A stretch of 64,000 nt of DNA from the NCBI RefSeq assembly GCF_011762155.1, contig NZ_JAASQL010000002.1, forward strand, positions 124,001 to 188,000, read 5' to 3'. This stretch comes from Wenyingzhuangia heitensis. GTDB taxonomy: Bacteria > Bacteroidota > Bacteroidia > Flavobacteriales > Flavobacteriaceae. Positions 1 through 8,758 of the stretch are shown piece after piece. A program made the position numbers and the translations under genes. Each line of letters begins with the position of its first letter. Position 1 is the first letter of the stretch. The notes beneath the pieces are model-generated. The model saw nothing but the letters and a program-made list of their open reading frames with translations, did no database searches and was not told the DNA's origin.

Positions 1-557
1 CCTAAAGTTTGTTTTAAAAAAGTTTCAATTTGATTTTTATCAAGGTTTGGATTACGAAATTTAGACAATAAGCATTCGCTTGTTGTTAACAATGTTCCTT
101 CTCCGTCAGATTCTATAGCTCCACCTTCTAAAACAAAATCGAGAGATTGAATCGTTAATTTATTAAAAACAGAATTAGCTAAATTTTGTGTGATTTTGTT
201 GTCTAAATCGGCTCTGAACTTTTGTCCCCAACCGTTAAATGTAAAATCTAACAAGGTAGGTTTATCATCTTCTAAAATAGTAATAGCAGCATGATCTCTT
301 GCCCAAGTATCATTAGACATAATTTCTGCAAAATGAATAGGATATGTTGTCTTTTTATAAAAATGTTTTTGAACAATTTTAGTGTCAAAACAACCTACCA
401 GAACAGGTTGAAAATTAGCTGTAGCTTCAATAATATTTATAAAACAAATAACTACTTTGTTGTACATATAAGCCCAGTCACTCTCTGGGTGTGGAAAGGT
501 AAATTGTACAAAACTTTGTGGTTCCCATTCGGCAGGAAACCGTTTGTTTTTTAGCAT
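1..557 (-). CDS. Agmatine deiminase / peptidyl-arginine deiminase family protein (partial, N-terminal ~185 residues)
   Basis: The reading frame opens at an ATG (complement of 555-557) and stays open to the window edge, so the C-terminal half is missing. The start region contains PAEWEPQSFVQFTFPHPESD, then NDTWARDHAAI, FNGWGQKF and LEGGAIESDGEGTLLTT, which are hallmarks of the guanidino-group-modifying PAD/AguA fold; the catalytic Cys would lie beyond the edge. Family members hydrolyse agmatine to N-carbamoylputrescine (polyamine route) or deiminate peptidyl arginine; which applies here cannot be told from the N-terminal half. A Bacteroidota-type -7 box lies 25 bases upstream, in the gap behind the NYN gene. 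Confidence 0.88.
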   Translation of the reverse strand, partial: MLKNKRFPAEWEPQSFVQFTFPHPESDWAYMYNKVVICFINIIEATANFQPVLVGCFDTKIVQKHFYKKTTYPIHFAEIMSNDTWARDHAAITILEDDKPTLLDFTFNGWGQKFRADLDNKITQNLANSVFNKLTIQSLDFVLEGGAIESDGEGTLLTTSECLLSKFRNPNLDKNQIETFLKQTL

Positions 558-581
558 GATTTAAAATGAATAATAACCGAG

Positions 582-589
582 CAAATGTA
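582..589 (-). promoter_or_regulatory. Bacteroidota -7 box (TACATTTG) for the deiminase gene
   Basis: On the minus strand TACATTTG matches TAnnTTTG, with about 18 nt between the expected transcription start and the ATG at 557. No TTG was found at the right distance upstream, so this is a partial promoter match. Confidence 0.45.
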
Positions 590-606
590 ATTGTTTTTAC
601 TAATGA

Positions 607-1326
607 TTATTTATTTTTTACATAAATAAGTTTGTGTCTGCTTTTAGGAGTTTCTCGTCTCTCAATTTCAAACTCATCAATAGCATCCATCATTGGAGTC
701 AGTTTTTCAAAACCATAGTTTCTAGAATCAAAACTGGGTCTTTTTTTCTGAATTAAACTTCCTACATCTCCTAAGAAAGCCCAACCATCATCATCAGAAA
801 CATCAGAAATAGTACTCTTTATCAATTTGATGATTTTTGGAGTAATAACTTCGTGTTCTTCTTTGTTGCTTTTTGTATTGTTGGTTTCTTTTTTGTCTTT
901 TCTTAAAACTTCTATATAAATAAATTTATCACAGGCAACAATAAACGGAGTGGGGGTCTTTTTTTCACCAATTCCTATTACCAACATAGCTGCTTCTCTA
1001 AGTCTGGTTGCTAATTTTGTAAAGTCACTATCGCTAGAAACCAAACAAAATCCATCTACTTTTTCAGAATATAGAATGTCCATAGCATCAATAATCATGG
1101 CAGAATCTGTTGCGTTTTTACCAGAAGTATATGCGTATTGTTGAATAGGAGTAATCGCATTTTCTAGTAATACTTCTTTCCAGCTACCTAAATTTGGTTT
1201 GGTCCAATCTCCATAAATTCTTTTAATAGTGGGGTTTCCGTACTTGGCCATTTCCTCCATCATTTCTTTAATAGGTGCAGATGGAATATTGTCTCCATCA
1301 ATTAGTACAGCAAGATTTAAGCTCAT
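607..1326 (-). CDS. NYN (LabA/DUF88-type) domain protein with C-terminal OST-HTH/LOTUS domain
   Basis: 239 residues starting with VLIDGDNIPS, a PIN-like NYN nuclease signature; acidic positions recur in DSAMIIDAMDIL and SSDSDF. This resembles bacterial LabA/YaiI-type proteins, whose fold suggests metal-dependent RNA cleavage. After a charged linker (about residues 145-165) the last 75 residues (PKIIKLIKS, DDGWAFLGDVGSLI, FEKLTPMMDAI, EFEIERRE) look like an OST-HTH/LOTUS winged helix, known as an RNA-binding module. Role inferred: RNA-directed nuclease or RNA regulator in the cytoplasm. It stands alone between two unrelated minus-strand genes. Domain assignments are by eye. Confidence 0.85.
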   Translation of the reverse strand: MSLNLAVLIDGDNIPSAPIKEMMEEMAKYGNPTIKRIYGDWTKPNLGSWKEVLLENAITPIQQYAYTSGKNATDSAMIIDAMDILYSEKVDGFCLVSSDSDFTKLATRLREAAMLVIGIGEKKTPTPFIVACDKFIYIEVLRKDKKETNNTKSNKEEHEVITPKIIKLIKSTISDVSDDDGWAFLGDVGSLIQKKRPSFDSRNYGFEKLTPMMDAIDEFEIERRETPKSRHKLIYVKNK

Positions 1327-1407
1327 TTTTTTTAAGGTTTAATTTTTATGAATTTAAGGATAATCAACGAAAAATAATAACGATTAGGGTTGATTCTTAT
1401 CAAATAA

Positions 1408-1440
1408 AAAAGGCTACACAAAAATGTATAGCCTTTAAAA
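1408..1440 (-). terminator. Rho-independent terminator behind trxB
   Basis: Inverted repeat AAAGGCTACA / TGTATAGCCTTT around an AAAA loop, with one C/A mismatch. On the minus strand it is followed by a T-rich run, 20 bases past the trxB stop. Confidence 0.75.
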
Positions 1441-1458
1441 TATGTGAGATAAAAAAGT

Positions 1459-2406
1459 TTATTCTAAACTTCCTAAATATCTTTCAGCATCTAAGGCAGC
1501 CATACAGCCTGTACCTGCAGCGGTAACAGCTTGTCTGTATTCGTGATCTTGAACATCACCGGCAGCAAAAACTCCAGGCTTGTTTGTTTTGGTAGATTTT
1601 CCTTTGGTTACTAAATATCCAGTTTCGTCCATTTCTAACTGACCGTTAAAAATATCTGTATTTGGAGTGTGACCAATGGCAATAAACACACCTGTAACTT
1701 CAATTTCGTGTTTGTTTTGTGTTTGGTTGTTTACCACTCTAACTCCTTCTACAACATTGTCTCCTAAAACTTCGTCTAATTCTGAATTGTATAAAACTTC
1801 AATGTTTTCGGTTTTTTCTACTCTATGAATCATGGCTTTAGAGGCTCTCATGTGATCTTTTCTAACCAACATAGTAACTTTGTTACAAATATTGGCTAAG
1901 TAAGTAGCTTCTTCTGCAGCGGTATCTCCAGCTCCAACTACAATTACATCTTGTTTGCGGTAAAAGAAACCATCACAAGTAGCACAAGCAGAAACTCCAC
2001 CACCTTTTAAACGTTCTTCACTTTCTAAACCTAAATATTTTGCAGTAGCACCTGTGGTAATAATTACAGTTTCAGCTTCAATTTCTTTGGTTCCATCAAT
2101 GGTAATTTTGTGAATTCCACCAACTTTATCACTAAAGTTAACTTCTGTAGCCAAACCAAAGCGAACTTCTGTTCCAAAACGCTCTGCTTGTTTCTTTAAA
2201 TCTTCCATCATGGCAGTACCATCTGTACCTTCTGGGTACCCTGGAAAATTATCAACTTCGGTAGTTGTTGTTAATTGTCCCCCCATTTGCATACCTGTAT
2301 ACATTACGGGTTTTAAATCTGCTCTAGATGCATATATAGCGGCAGTATATCCTGCAGGACCTGATCCAATGATCAAGCATTTAATTCTTTCAATAGTTTC
2401 TGACAT
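1459..2406 (-). CDS. trxB: Thioredoxin-disulfide reductase
   Basis: 315 residues, the usual length of bacterial TrxB. FAD-binding GSGPAG is at about residues 14-19, the redox pair is CATC (Cys141/Cys144), the NADPH site is VVGAGDTAAEEATYLA, and the C-terminal FAD motif is GVFAAGDVQD. The enzyme passes electrons from NADPH through FAD to thioredoxin in the cytoplasm. It is monocistronic, with its own terminator downstream and a 233-base divergent gap upstream shared with a glycosyltransferase gene. The ATG start gives the normal N-terminus. Confidence 0.97.
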   Translation of the reverse strand: MSETIERIKCLIIGSGPAGYTAAIYASRADLKPVMYTGMQMGGQLTTTTEVDNFPGYPEGTDGTAMMEDLKKQAERFGTEVRFGLATEVNFSDKVGGIHKITIDGTKEIEAETVIITTGATAKYLGLESEERLKGGGVSACATCDGFFYRKQDVIVVGAGDTAAEEATYLANICNKVTMLVRKDHMRASKAMIHRVEKTENIEVLYNSELDEVLGDNVVEGVRVVNNQTQNKHEIEVTGVFIAIGHTPNTDIFNGQLEMDETGYLVTKGKSTKTNKPGVFAAGDVQDHEYRQAVTAAGTGCMAALDAERYLGSLE

Positions 2407-2639
2407 ATTCCTATGAGTTTTAGAATTTATGAGTCGCTAAAATAATTTATTTTTACAGGTATTTGCATGGAATGTTTATAACTTTTAATAATCCTTTTAT
2501 TGATTAAATTTATAGGAATAATGATGTTATAAGCTTCCAGAATATTCATTTCTTTTGTTGATAAATAATTCTATTTTTACAGAAATGTTAAAAAAACATT
2601 AAGCAGTTGTTTTTCTGTGATCATTTGTTAAATTAATTT

Positions 2640-3392
2640 ATGTCATCATCTTTAAAATTATTTGATTTAGTTATTGTGATTCCATCATATAACGAATCTA
2701 AATCTCTTCGTAAAAAAAAGTTCTTTTCTTTTTTAAAGAATCATCCTGATGTTGCTATTTGTTTTGTGAATGATGGATCTACAGACAATACTTTAGAGAT
2801 TTTAAATAAGTATCAACTTAAAAACCCTTCTCAAATTTTTGTTTTTGATTGTGTGAAAAATCAAGGAAAGGCAGGTGCTACATTAATGGGGATGAATTAT
2901 TGTGCTAAAAATTTAGAATATACTAAAATAGCCTATTTAGATGCTGATTTGGCAACTCCCTTAAAAGAATGTTATCGAATAAGTAACAAGTTAAAAGGAA
3001 AATTAAGTTTTGTTTTTGGTTCCAGAATAAAAAAATTAGGCTCTAGAATAGAACGTAGTTATTTTCGTTTTTTTACAGGTAGAGTTATTGCAACTTTTAT
3101 ATCTAATGTATTAAAATTAGGAGTTTACGACACCCAGTGTGGAATTAAAGTGTTTACAAAAGAGCTAGGAATTAAAGTATTTAACAAGCCTTTTATTTCT
3201 AAATGGTTGTTTGATGTAGAAATATTTTTTAGAATTATTAAAATATATAGTAGAGAACAAGCTGTAGAAAAAATGAAAGAAATTCCGTTAAATAAATGGA
3301 TAGATAAAGGGGATTCTAAAGTGAAGATGAGTTACTTTTTTAAGCTTTGGGTAGATTTATTAAAAATTAATAACGCTTATAAAAAGATATAA
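2640..3392 (+). CDS. GT2 glycosyltransferase, polyprenyl-phosphate sugar synthase (DPM1/GtrB-like)
   Basis: 250 residues of a GT-A domain: VIVIPSYNES at the N-terminus, VNDGSTDNT, then YLDADLATP (DxD metal/nucleotide site) and GSRI. The C-terminal TQCGIKVFTKE and FDVEIFFR are typical of dolichyl/undecaprenyl-phosphate mannose or glucose synthases. The short form has no obvious C-terminal transmembrane pair. The stop is 4 bases before the next gene, an ArnT-like membrane transferase, so the pair probably makes a lipid-linked sugar and then uses it as donor on the outer face of the inner membrane. The exact sugar is not deducible. Confidence 0.9.
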   Translation: MSSSLKLFDLVIVIPSYNESKSLRKKKFFSFLKNHPDVAICFVNDGSTDNTLEILNKYQLKNPSQIFVFDCVKNQGKAGATLMGMNYCAKNLEYTKIAYLDADLATPLKECYRISNKLKGKLSFVFGSRIKKLGSRIERSYFRFFTGRVIATFISNVLKLGVYDTQCGIKVFTKELGIKVFNKPFISKWLFDVEIFFRIIKIYSREQAVEKMKEIPLNKWIDKGDSKVKMSYFFKLWVDLLKINNAYKKI

Positions 3393-3396
3393 ATAG

Positions 3397-4803
3397 ATGG
3401 GGACTTTTATAAAAAAAAATGCTTTAATGTTATCTGTTTTTGCATTGGTTTTGTTGCGTGCTATAGTAGATGCTTGGTTACCGTTGTTAGATAAAACTGA
3501 GGCAAGGTATGCAGAAATAGCAAGAATAATGTATGAAACAGGTAATTGGGTTACTCCACAAATAGATTACGGAGTTCCTTTTTGGGCAAAACCCCCTATG
3601 TCTACATGGATTTCGGCTTTAAGTTTTCAGGTGTTTGGAGTAAATGAATTTGCGGCAAGATTCCCTTCTCTTTTAATACACATACTATTAATAGTTTTTG
3701 TAGCAAAAGCGTTAAAATATACAAAACAACAAGGTTTTTTATTGGCTTTGGTGTTATTAACTATTCCAGAATATTACATTCATAGTGGTGTGGTGTCTAC
3801 GGATTCTTCTTTATTAGTTGGGATCACTTTTATAATGATTGGTTTTTGGAAATCTATTCAGGCTGAAAATAATACGATAATTTGGAAGCTGGTAAGTTGG
3901 TTAGGTGTTGCTATAGGCTTGTTGTCTAAAGGACCTATTGTTTTAGTATTAACCGTTCCTCCATTATTTATTTGGGCTTGCTTTTATAAGGGTAAATTGG
4001 TTGAGTTTTTTAAAAAAGCATTATGGGTTCCTGGTTTGTTATTGGCTTTTGTAATTTCTTTTAGTTGGTATTATTTGGCTGAGATTAGTACTCCTGGTTT
4101 TATAGATTACTTTTTTGTAGGAGAACATTACAAACGTTTTTTTGAATCTGGTTGGAAAGGAGATAAATATGGATTTGCCAAACAACAACCTAAAGGAATG
4201 ATTTGGATATTTTTAATCTTATTTTCTATGCCTTGGATTCAGTTTGTTATAACCAAAGTAATACAAAAAAAGAAAGAGGTTTTTAAAAATGAATGGGTTA
4301 CCTTTTTATGGCTTTGGATGCTTTGGACTCCTTTCTTTTTTACGGTTTCTAAAAGTTTAATACATACGTACACATTGCCTTGTACTATCCCTTTAGGATT
4401 GTTAGTATTTCATTATTTTGAAAGTTTTAAAAAACACAAAAGTTGGTTTGTTACAGCGGCTGTTGTTCCAATAGCTTTAGTAATTGGATTTATAGGAATG
4501 AATACTTTATACACAGATAGAAATTGGCAAAATACAGACAAGCATTTGTTAAACAATATAGAAGATAAGTCACTCTCTATTTATGCTTGGGAGTTTAAGT
4601 CTTATTCTTCTCAATTTTATACAAACGGAGCTATTAAAATTGTTAAAGATAAAGATGCTTTAGAGTTACTTATTAAAAAAGGAACCCCTTTTTATTTGTT
4701 ATCTAGAAACTCTCATTATAAATCAATACCAGTTGTGTTAAAAGAAAAATTAAATTATGTAGGCAAGAATAAAAAATCTCAACTGTTTGAGTTTCATAAA
4801 TAA
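3397..4803 (+). CDS. ArnT/PMT-type glycosyltransferase (GT83-like), polytopic inner-membrane protein
   Basis: 468 residues with about ten hydrophobic segments. The first periplasmic loop carries DKTEARYAEIARIMYETGNW, the acidic signature of ArnT-like enzymes that transfer a sugar from a polyprenyl phosphate to an acceptor such as lipid A or protein; WAKPPMSTW also fits the family. Its partner 4 bases upstream is a DPM1-like synthase that would supply the donor. A short C-terminal soluble part (about 390-468) follows the last membrane segment. Acceptor unknown; lipid A or lipoprotein/glycan modification are both open. Confidence 0.88.
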   Translation: MGTFIKKNALMLSVFALVLLRAIVDAWLPLLDKTEARYAEIARIMYETGNWVTPQIDYGVPFWAKPPMSTWISALSFQVFGVNEFAARFPSLLIHILLIVFVAKALKYTKQQGFLLALVLLTIPEYYIHSGVVSTDSSLLVGITFIMIGFWKSIQAENNTIIWKLVSWLGVAIGLLSKGPIVLVLTVPPLFIWACFYKGKLVEFFKKALWVPGLLLAFVISFSWYYLAEISTPGFIDYFFVGEHYKRFFESGWKGDKYGFAKQQPKGMIWIFLILFSMPWIQFVITKVIQKKKEVFKNEWVTFLWLWMLWTPFFFTVSKSLIHTYTLPCTIPLGLLVFHYFESFKKHKSWFVTAAVVPIALVIGFIGMNTLYTDRNWQNTDKHLLNNIEDKSLSIYAWEFKSYSSQFYTNGAIKIVKDKDALELLIKKGTPFYLLSRNSHYKSIPVVLKEKLNYVGKNKKSQLFEFHK

Positions 4804-4836
4804 AAAAATCCAGTTACGTAGTAACTGGATTTTTTT
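4802..4836. terminator. Bidirectional terminator between convergent genes
   Basis: Perfect 16-bp stem with a GTA loop (core ATCCAGTTAC / GTAACTGGAT) bordered by A-run and T-run, lying between the ArnT-like gene and the convergent alpha-E gene. It can serve both strands. Confidence 0.9.
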
Positions 4837-4882
4837 ATTATTTAAATTGTCTTTTTTGATGCGCTAATTCTTGTTATAAAGA

Positions 4883-5812
4883 CTAGTGATTAAAAAGTTC
4901 ATTTTCTATAGAAGTACAAATACTAGCTAACTCTTCAATAACTTCTTGAATGTAATCATTAAAACTAGTTTCTATTTCATCAATAGATTTGTATTTGTAT
5001 TCTGCTGTAATTTTACCAATTAGAAAAGAAGAAGCTAATTCTTTCTTTTTACTAAGCTTATCAATATTTTCTTTGGCACTGTTTAAACAACTCATTACAG
5101 ATTTAGGACATTCAGGATTTAGAATTAAAAAATCTAAGGTATCCTTACTTGTTGGTACTTTTTTATAATAACGTTTCATCATATCAAAGGATTGAAGCCC
5201 TTTTAACAAAGTTGTCCATTCATAACTGGTTCTATAACCTGTTTCTTGTTTGGTGGCTATTGCATCTTGATGTTTTGTGTCAATTATTCTAATAACATCT
5301 GTAGCTCTTTCTAATTGTACTCCCAACATAACAACAGAATAAACTTCGTTATGCATCATGGTTGTTACAATTTTTCCTTTAATGGTAGAAATTGCTTTAG
5401 AAATGTTAGAAGTAAATTCGTCCAATCCTCTTTCTAAAAATAAATCAACAGAATAATTACTAATATAATGATGTAGTTTGTTGATGGATTCAAACAATTC
5501 ACTAGAAATTAAATCTCTTGCTCCAGAAGCGTTTTCACGAGCCATTCTAAAACAGCTTTTAATAGAAAACATTTTTTTTGGATTTAGAACCACGTCATAT
5601 AAAACAGTTCTTTCGTCTAAAAATTCATTGTCATCTGGATCGTCATCTACCATTCTTAAAATGGAGTTTAATACAAATTGTCTAGATTGAGATGTTTCAT
5701 TAGGAGCATCTAAAGATGAAAAATAATTAACATTTACAAATCTTGCTATGTGTTCTGTTCTTTCAAGGTATCTTCCCATCCAGAATAAGTTATCGGCTAC
5801 TCTTGCTAACAT
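4883..5812 (-). CDS. Alpha-E domain protein (DUF403)
   Basis: 309 residues, almost entirely alpha-helical. The N-terminal LARVADNLFWMGRYLERTEH is the alpha-E (DUF403) signature, followed by NYFSSLDAP and a central RENASGARDLIS that is also conserved. The family has no established biochemical activity; it is repeatedly found beside circularly permuted ATP-grasp proteins and often transglutaminases, and has been proposed to act in ribosome-independent peptide formation. Here it starts 4 bases after the ATP-grasp stop, so the two are co-transcribed. No transglutaminase or protease gene accompanies them in this window. Confidence 0.92.
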   Translation of the reverse strand: MLARVADNLFWMGRYLERTEHIARFVNVNYFSSLDAPNETSQSRQFVLNSILRMVDDDPDDNEFLDERTVLYDVVLNPKKMFSIKSCFRMARENASGARDLISSELFESINKLHHYISNYSVDLFLERGLDEFTSNISKAISTIKGKIVTTMMHNEVYSVVMLGVQLERATDVIRIIDTKHQDAIATKQETGYRTSYEWTTLLKGLQSFDMMKRYYKKVPTSKDTLDFLILNPECPKSVMSCLNSAKENIDKLSKKKELASSFLIGKITAEYKYKSIDEIETSFNDYIQEVIEELASICTSIENELFNH

Positions 5813-5816
5813 TCGC

Positions 5817-7280
5817 TTATTTTTTTAAAACCCAAGTATCCTTAGATCCACCACCTTGTGATGAGTTTACTACTAAATTTCCTCTTTTTAATGCCACACG
5901 GGTTAACCCACCTTTTAGCACAAAACTTTTGTCTTTTCCTAAAAGAGTAAAAGTTCTTAGATCTATATGTCTAGGTTCAAAAGATTTTTCTTCTTCTATG
6001 TATGTAGCGTGTGTAGATAATGCCATAATTGGTTGGGCAATGTATTTACGAGGAGATGCTTTTATAACTGTTTTAACCTTTTCAATTTCTTCTTTGGTTA
6101 ATTTACTTCCAATAGAAATACCATATCCACCAGATTCATCAACAGGCTTTACTACTAATTTATCTATGTTGTTTAAAACATAATCTAGTTCTTTTGGTCT
6201 GCTACAATGATAGGTGTGTACGTTGTTTAGAATAGGTTCTTCGTCTAAGTAATATTTAATAATTTGTGGCATATAAGTATATATAGCCTTATCATCTGCC
6301 ACTCCAGTTCCTGGAGCATTTACTAAGGTTACGTTTCCTTTTCTGTAAGCTTCAAAAATACCAGGTACACCTAAAACAGAATCAGGTTTAAATGCTTTTG
6401 GATCTAAAAAAGCATCGTCAATTCTTCTGTAAACCACATCTACTTTTACAGGACCATAGATGGTTTTCATGTATACAAAATCGTTTTCTACAAACAAATC
6501 TCTACCTTCAACCAATTCTATTCCCATTGATTTTGCTAAAAAAGAATGTTCGTAGTAGGCTGAATTAAAAATACCAGGAGTAATCACAACACACACAGGA
6601 ATGTCTACTCCCGCGGGTTTTACAGATTGCATAATGTCTAGTAAATTTTCTGAATAATTAGAAACAGAATGTGTGGGGTAATTGTTAAACACACCAAACA
6701 AAGCTCTTTTGGTGGCTACTCTGTTGCTTACTACATAACTAACACCAGAAGGACATCTAATATTGTCTTCTAAAACATAGTATTCTCCATCGGAATGTTT
6801 GATGACATCTGTACCAGATATATGATTGTATATTCCACCAGAAGGTTCTATACCTTCCATTTGTTTTAAATAGTTTTCAGAACTATTAATCAAATCAAGA
6901 GGAACAATTCCATCTTTAATAATTTGTTTTTTGTGGTATAAATCATGTAAAAATAAGTTTAAAGCTTTACTTCTTTGTAAAGCACCACTTTCTACATGCT
7001 CCCATTCATTTGCGGTAATAATTTTAGGGAATAAATCAAAAGGAAAGACTTTTTCGGTAGTTGTCTTGTCATAAACTTGGAAAGTAATTCCTTGGTTTAA
7101 AAAAGAAACTTTAGCTTTTTCATTTAATAATTCAAAATCTTCAACTTGATACTCGTTAAATAGTTGAAATAACTTTTTATAAGTATCTCTAATCTCATTT
7201 TTACCTTTAAACACTTCATCATAAAAAGTAGACTCCATATGATATGAAGAGAAGATAGGTAAGATGTTCTTCTTATCCAT
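5817..7280 (-). CDS. Circularly permuted ATP-grasp type 2 protein (DUF404/DUF407)
   Basis: 487 residues, normal family length. Recognisable pieces are FPFDLFPKIITANEWEHVES, the SGGIYNHISGTDVIK and LEDNIRCPSGVSY blocks, LFVENDFVYMKTIYG, RRIDDAFLDP, APGTGVADDKAIYTYMP, VVKPVDESGGYGI (ATP-grasp loop) and HIDLRTFTLLG. The fold predicts ATP-dependent ligation of a carboxylate to an amine; substrates are unknown. Start ATG at 7280 follows a 310-base intergenic gap. It heads a two-gene operon with the alpha-E gene. Confidence 0.93.
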   Translation of the reverse strand: MDKKNILPIFSSYHMESTFYDEVFKGKNEIRDTYKKLFQLFNEYQVEDFELLNEKAKVSFLNQGITFQVYDKTTTEKVFPFDLFPKIITANEWEHVESGALQRSKALNLFLHDLYHKKQIIKDGIVPLDLINSSENYLKQMEGIEPSGGIYNHISGTDVIKHSDGEYYVLEDNIRCPSGVSYVVSNRVATKRALFGVFNNYPTHSVSNYSENLLDIMQSVKPAGVDIPVCVVITPGIFNSAYYEHSFLAKSMGIELVEGRDLFVENDFVYMKTIYGPVKVDVVYRRIDDAFLDPKAFKPDSVLGVPGIFEAYRKGNVTLVNAPGTGVADDKAIYTYMPQIIKYYLDEEPILNNVHTYHCSRPKELDYVLNNIDKLVVKPVDESGGYGISIGSKLTKEEIEKVKTVIKASPRKYIAQPIMALSTHATYIEEEKSFEPRHIDLRTFTLLGKDKSFVLKGGLTRVALKRGNLVVNSSQGGGSKDTWVLKK

Positions 7281-7590
7281 TCATTTTGTTTTAATGATGT
7301 TAAATTACATTCTTTTTATTTGCGAAAGAATAACTATAATATTATTTTTTTATGGTTTATCGCAGTTTTTAATTTGATTTATTTTAATAGAACGTTAATT
7401 AACAACATGTTGTTGACTCCATGTTAATTTTGTATAAAGAGTCTTTAAAATAAAGATATAGTTAATTGTTTTAAATACATCGGTTTGTAGTGGGTAATAT
7501 ATAACAAAGTGTTTTTATCTACATTTAATACTAGATATATTTTATATATTCGATTTTTATAATCAAAAGAATTCATACCTAATACTATTC
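7281..7590. other. Divergent intergenic region with a 14-bp palindrome and a -7 box
   Basis: No coding frame is convincing here. It holds a perfect palindrome AACAACATGTTGTT at 7401-7414, 10 bases before TAATTTTG (7425-7432), a match to the -7 box on the plus strand. That would give the GT2 gene at 7591 a leader of roughly 150 nt. The palindrome overlaps where the -33 region would be, so an operator role is possible but unproven. Confidence 0.4.
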
Positions 7591-8724
7591 ATGAAAGTAT
7601 CCATAGTTATTGTAAACTATAATGTTCGTTATTTTTTACACCAGTGTTTACTGAGTGTTTACAAGGCAATTAAAGATGTTGATGCAGAGGTGATTGTTGT
7701 AGACAATATATCTAGAGATGATAGTTGTGAGATGATTGAAAACTTGTTTCCTGAAACCATTTTAATAAAAAACACAAAGAATGTTGGTTTTTCTAAAGCC
7801 AACAATCAAGGGGTTGCTATTGCCAAAGGAGAGTATGTTTTAATTCTAAACCCAGACACCGTTGTAGGAGAGCACCTTTTTAAAGAGGTTTTACCTTTTG
7901 CAGACAAACAGAAAGATTTAGGGGCCTTGGGAGTACGACTAGTTGATGGTACAGGAGTGTTTTTGTCTGAAAGTAAAAGAGGCTTGCCTACACCAAAAAA
8001 ATCTTTTGGTAGAATGATAGGTTTAAAAAAATCAGGTTATTATTCTACTTATTTAACAAAGGATGGAATTGGTAAAATAGAAGTTTTAGTAGGTGCGTTT
8101 ATGTTAATGAAACGTGATCGATATCTTGAAGTTGGTGGTTTTGATGAGGACTATTTTATGTATGGTGAGGATGTTGATTTAAGTTACAAGCTAACTAAAA
8201 AAGGATATACTAATTATTATTACGGTAAATCTGTCGTGATTCATTACAAAGGAGAAAGTACAAGAAAAGATGTAAAGTATTTAAGACACTTTTATGGTGC
8301 TATGAATATTTTTTATAAAAAACACTTTAAATTTACTGGTATCGATTTCTTAGTCATGAGATTAGGGGTTAAAATGTGGTTTTTGATAAAATATTTTCAA
8401 TTGTCAAATTCTACAATATTAACAGAAGATACAACCAGAATTTTGTTTGTTGGGAATAGAGACATTAATGTTGATTTACAATTAAACAAAAAAATAAAAA
8501 AAATAACGTGTACTGAGTTGATTAAACTAGAGGAGTATATAAGGGAATATGAAATAGAAGAGATTTGGTTTGAAGAAAAATCAATGTCTTATCATGAAAT
8601 TATCAACCAGATTGCTACACATAGGTTTCATAAAGTATTGTTTAAAATACTGCCTAATTCAACTAACTTTTTAATAGGAAGTAATTCTTCTGATGGAAGA
8701 GGAGAGGTTATTTACTTAAAATAA
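7591..8724 (+). CDS. GT2 glycosyltransferase (rhamnosyltransferase-like) with C-terminal Rossmann-like extension
   Basis: 377 residues. Residues 1-240 form a GT-A domain: VSIVIVNYNVRYFLHQCL, VVDNISRDDS, LNPDTVVGE, then GAFMLMKRDRYLEVGGFDED with MYGEDVDLSYKLTKKGY, typical of rhamnosyl/galactofuranosyl-type GT2 enzymes. The last 100 residues (ILFVGNRDINVDL to SSDGRGEVIYLK) are not part of a standard GT2 and resemble the Rossmann-like N-terminal part of polyprenyl sugar-phosphate transferases. It is a single gene ending at a strong terminator. Sugar and acceptor unknown. Confidence 0.88.
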   Translation: MKVSIVIVNYNVRYFLHQCLLSVYKAIKDVDAEVIVVDNISRDDSCEMIENLFPETILIKNTKNVGFSKANNQGVAIAKGEYVLILNPDTVVGEHLFKEVLPFADKQKDLGALGVRLVDGTGVFLSESKRGLPTPKKSFGRMIGLKKSGYYSTYLTKDGIGKIEVLVGAFMLMKRDRYLEVGGFDEDYFMYGEDVDLSYKLTKKGYTNYYYGKSVVIHYKGESTRKDVKYLRHFYGAMNIFYKKHFKFTGIDFLVMRLGVKMWFLIKYFQLSNSTILTEDTTRILFVGNRDINVDLQLNKKIKKITCTELIKLEEYIREYEIEEIWFEEKSMSYHEIINQIATHRFHKVLFKILPNSTNFLIGSNSSDGRGEVIYLK

Positions 8725-8757
8725 AAAAAGACGATGTGTTTAATATCGTCTTTTTTT
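8723..8757. terminator. Bidirectional terminator between GT2 gene and hemJ
   Basis: Stem AAAAAAAGACGAT / ATCGTCTTTTTTT around a 9-base loop. It starts inside the GT2 stop region and ends just before the convergent hemJ stop, so it can work on both strands. Confidence 0.88.
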
Positions 8758-8758
8758 A

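Noticed and set aside
291-554. 87-codon plus-strand frame at the window start
   Set aside because: It lies opposite the deiminase gene, whose minus-strand product has clear family motifs.
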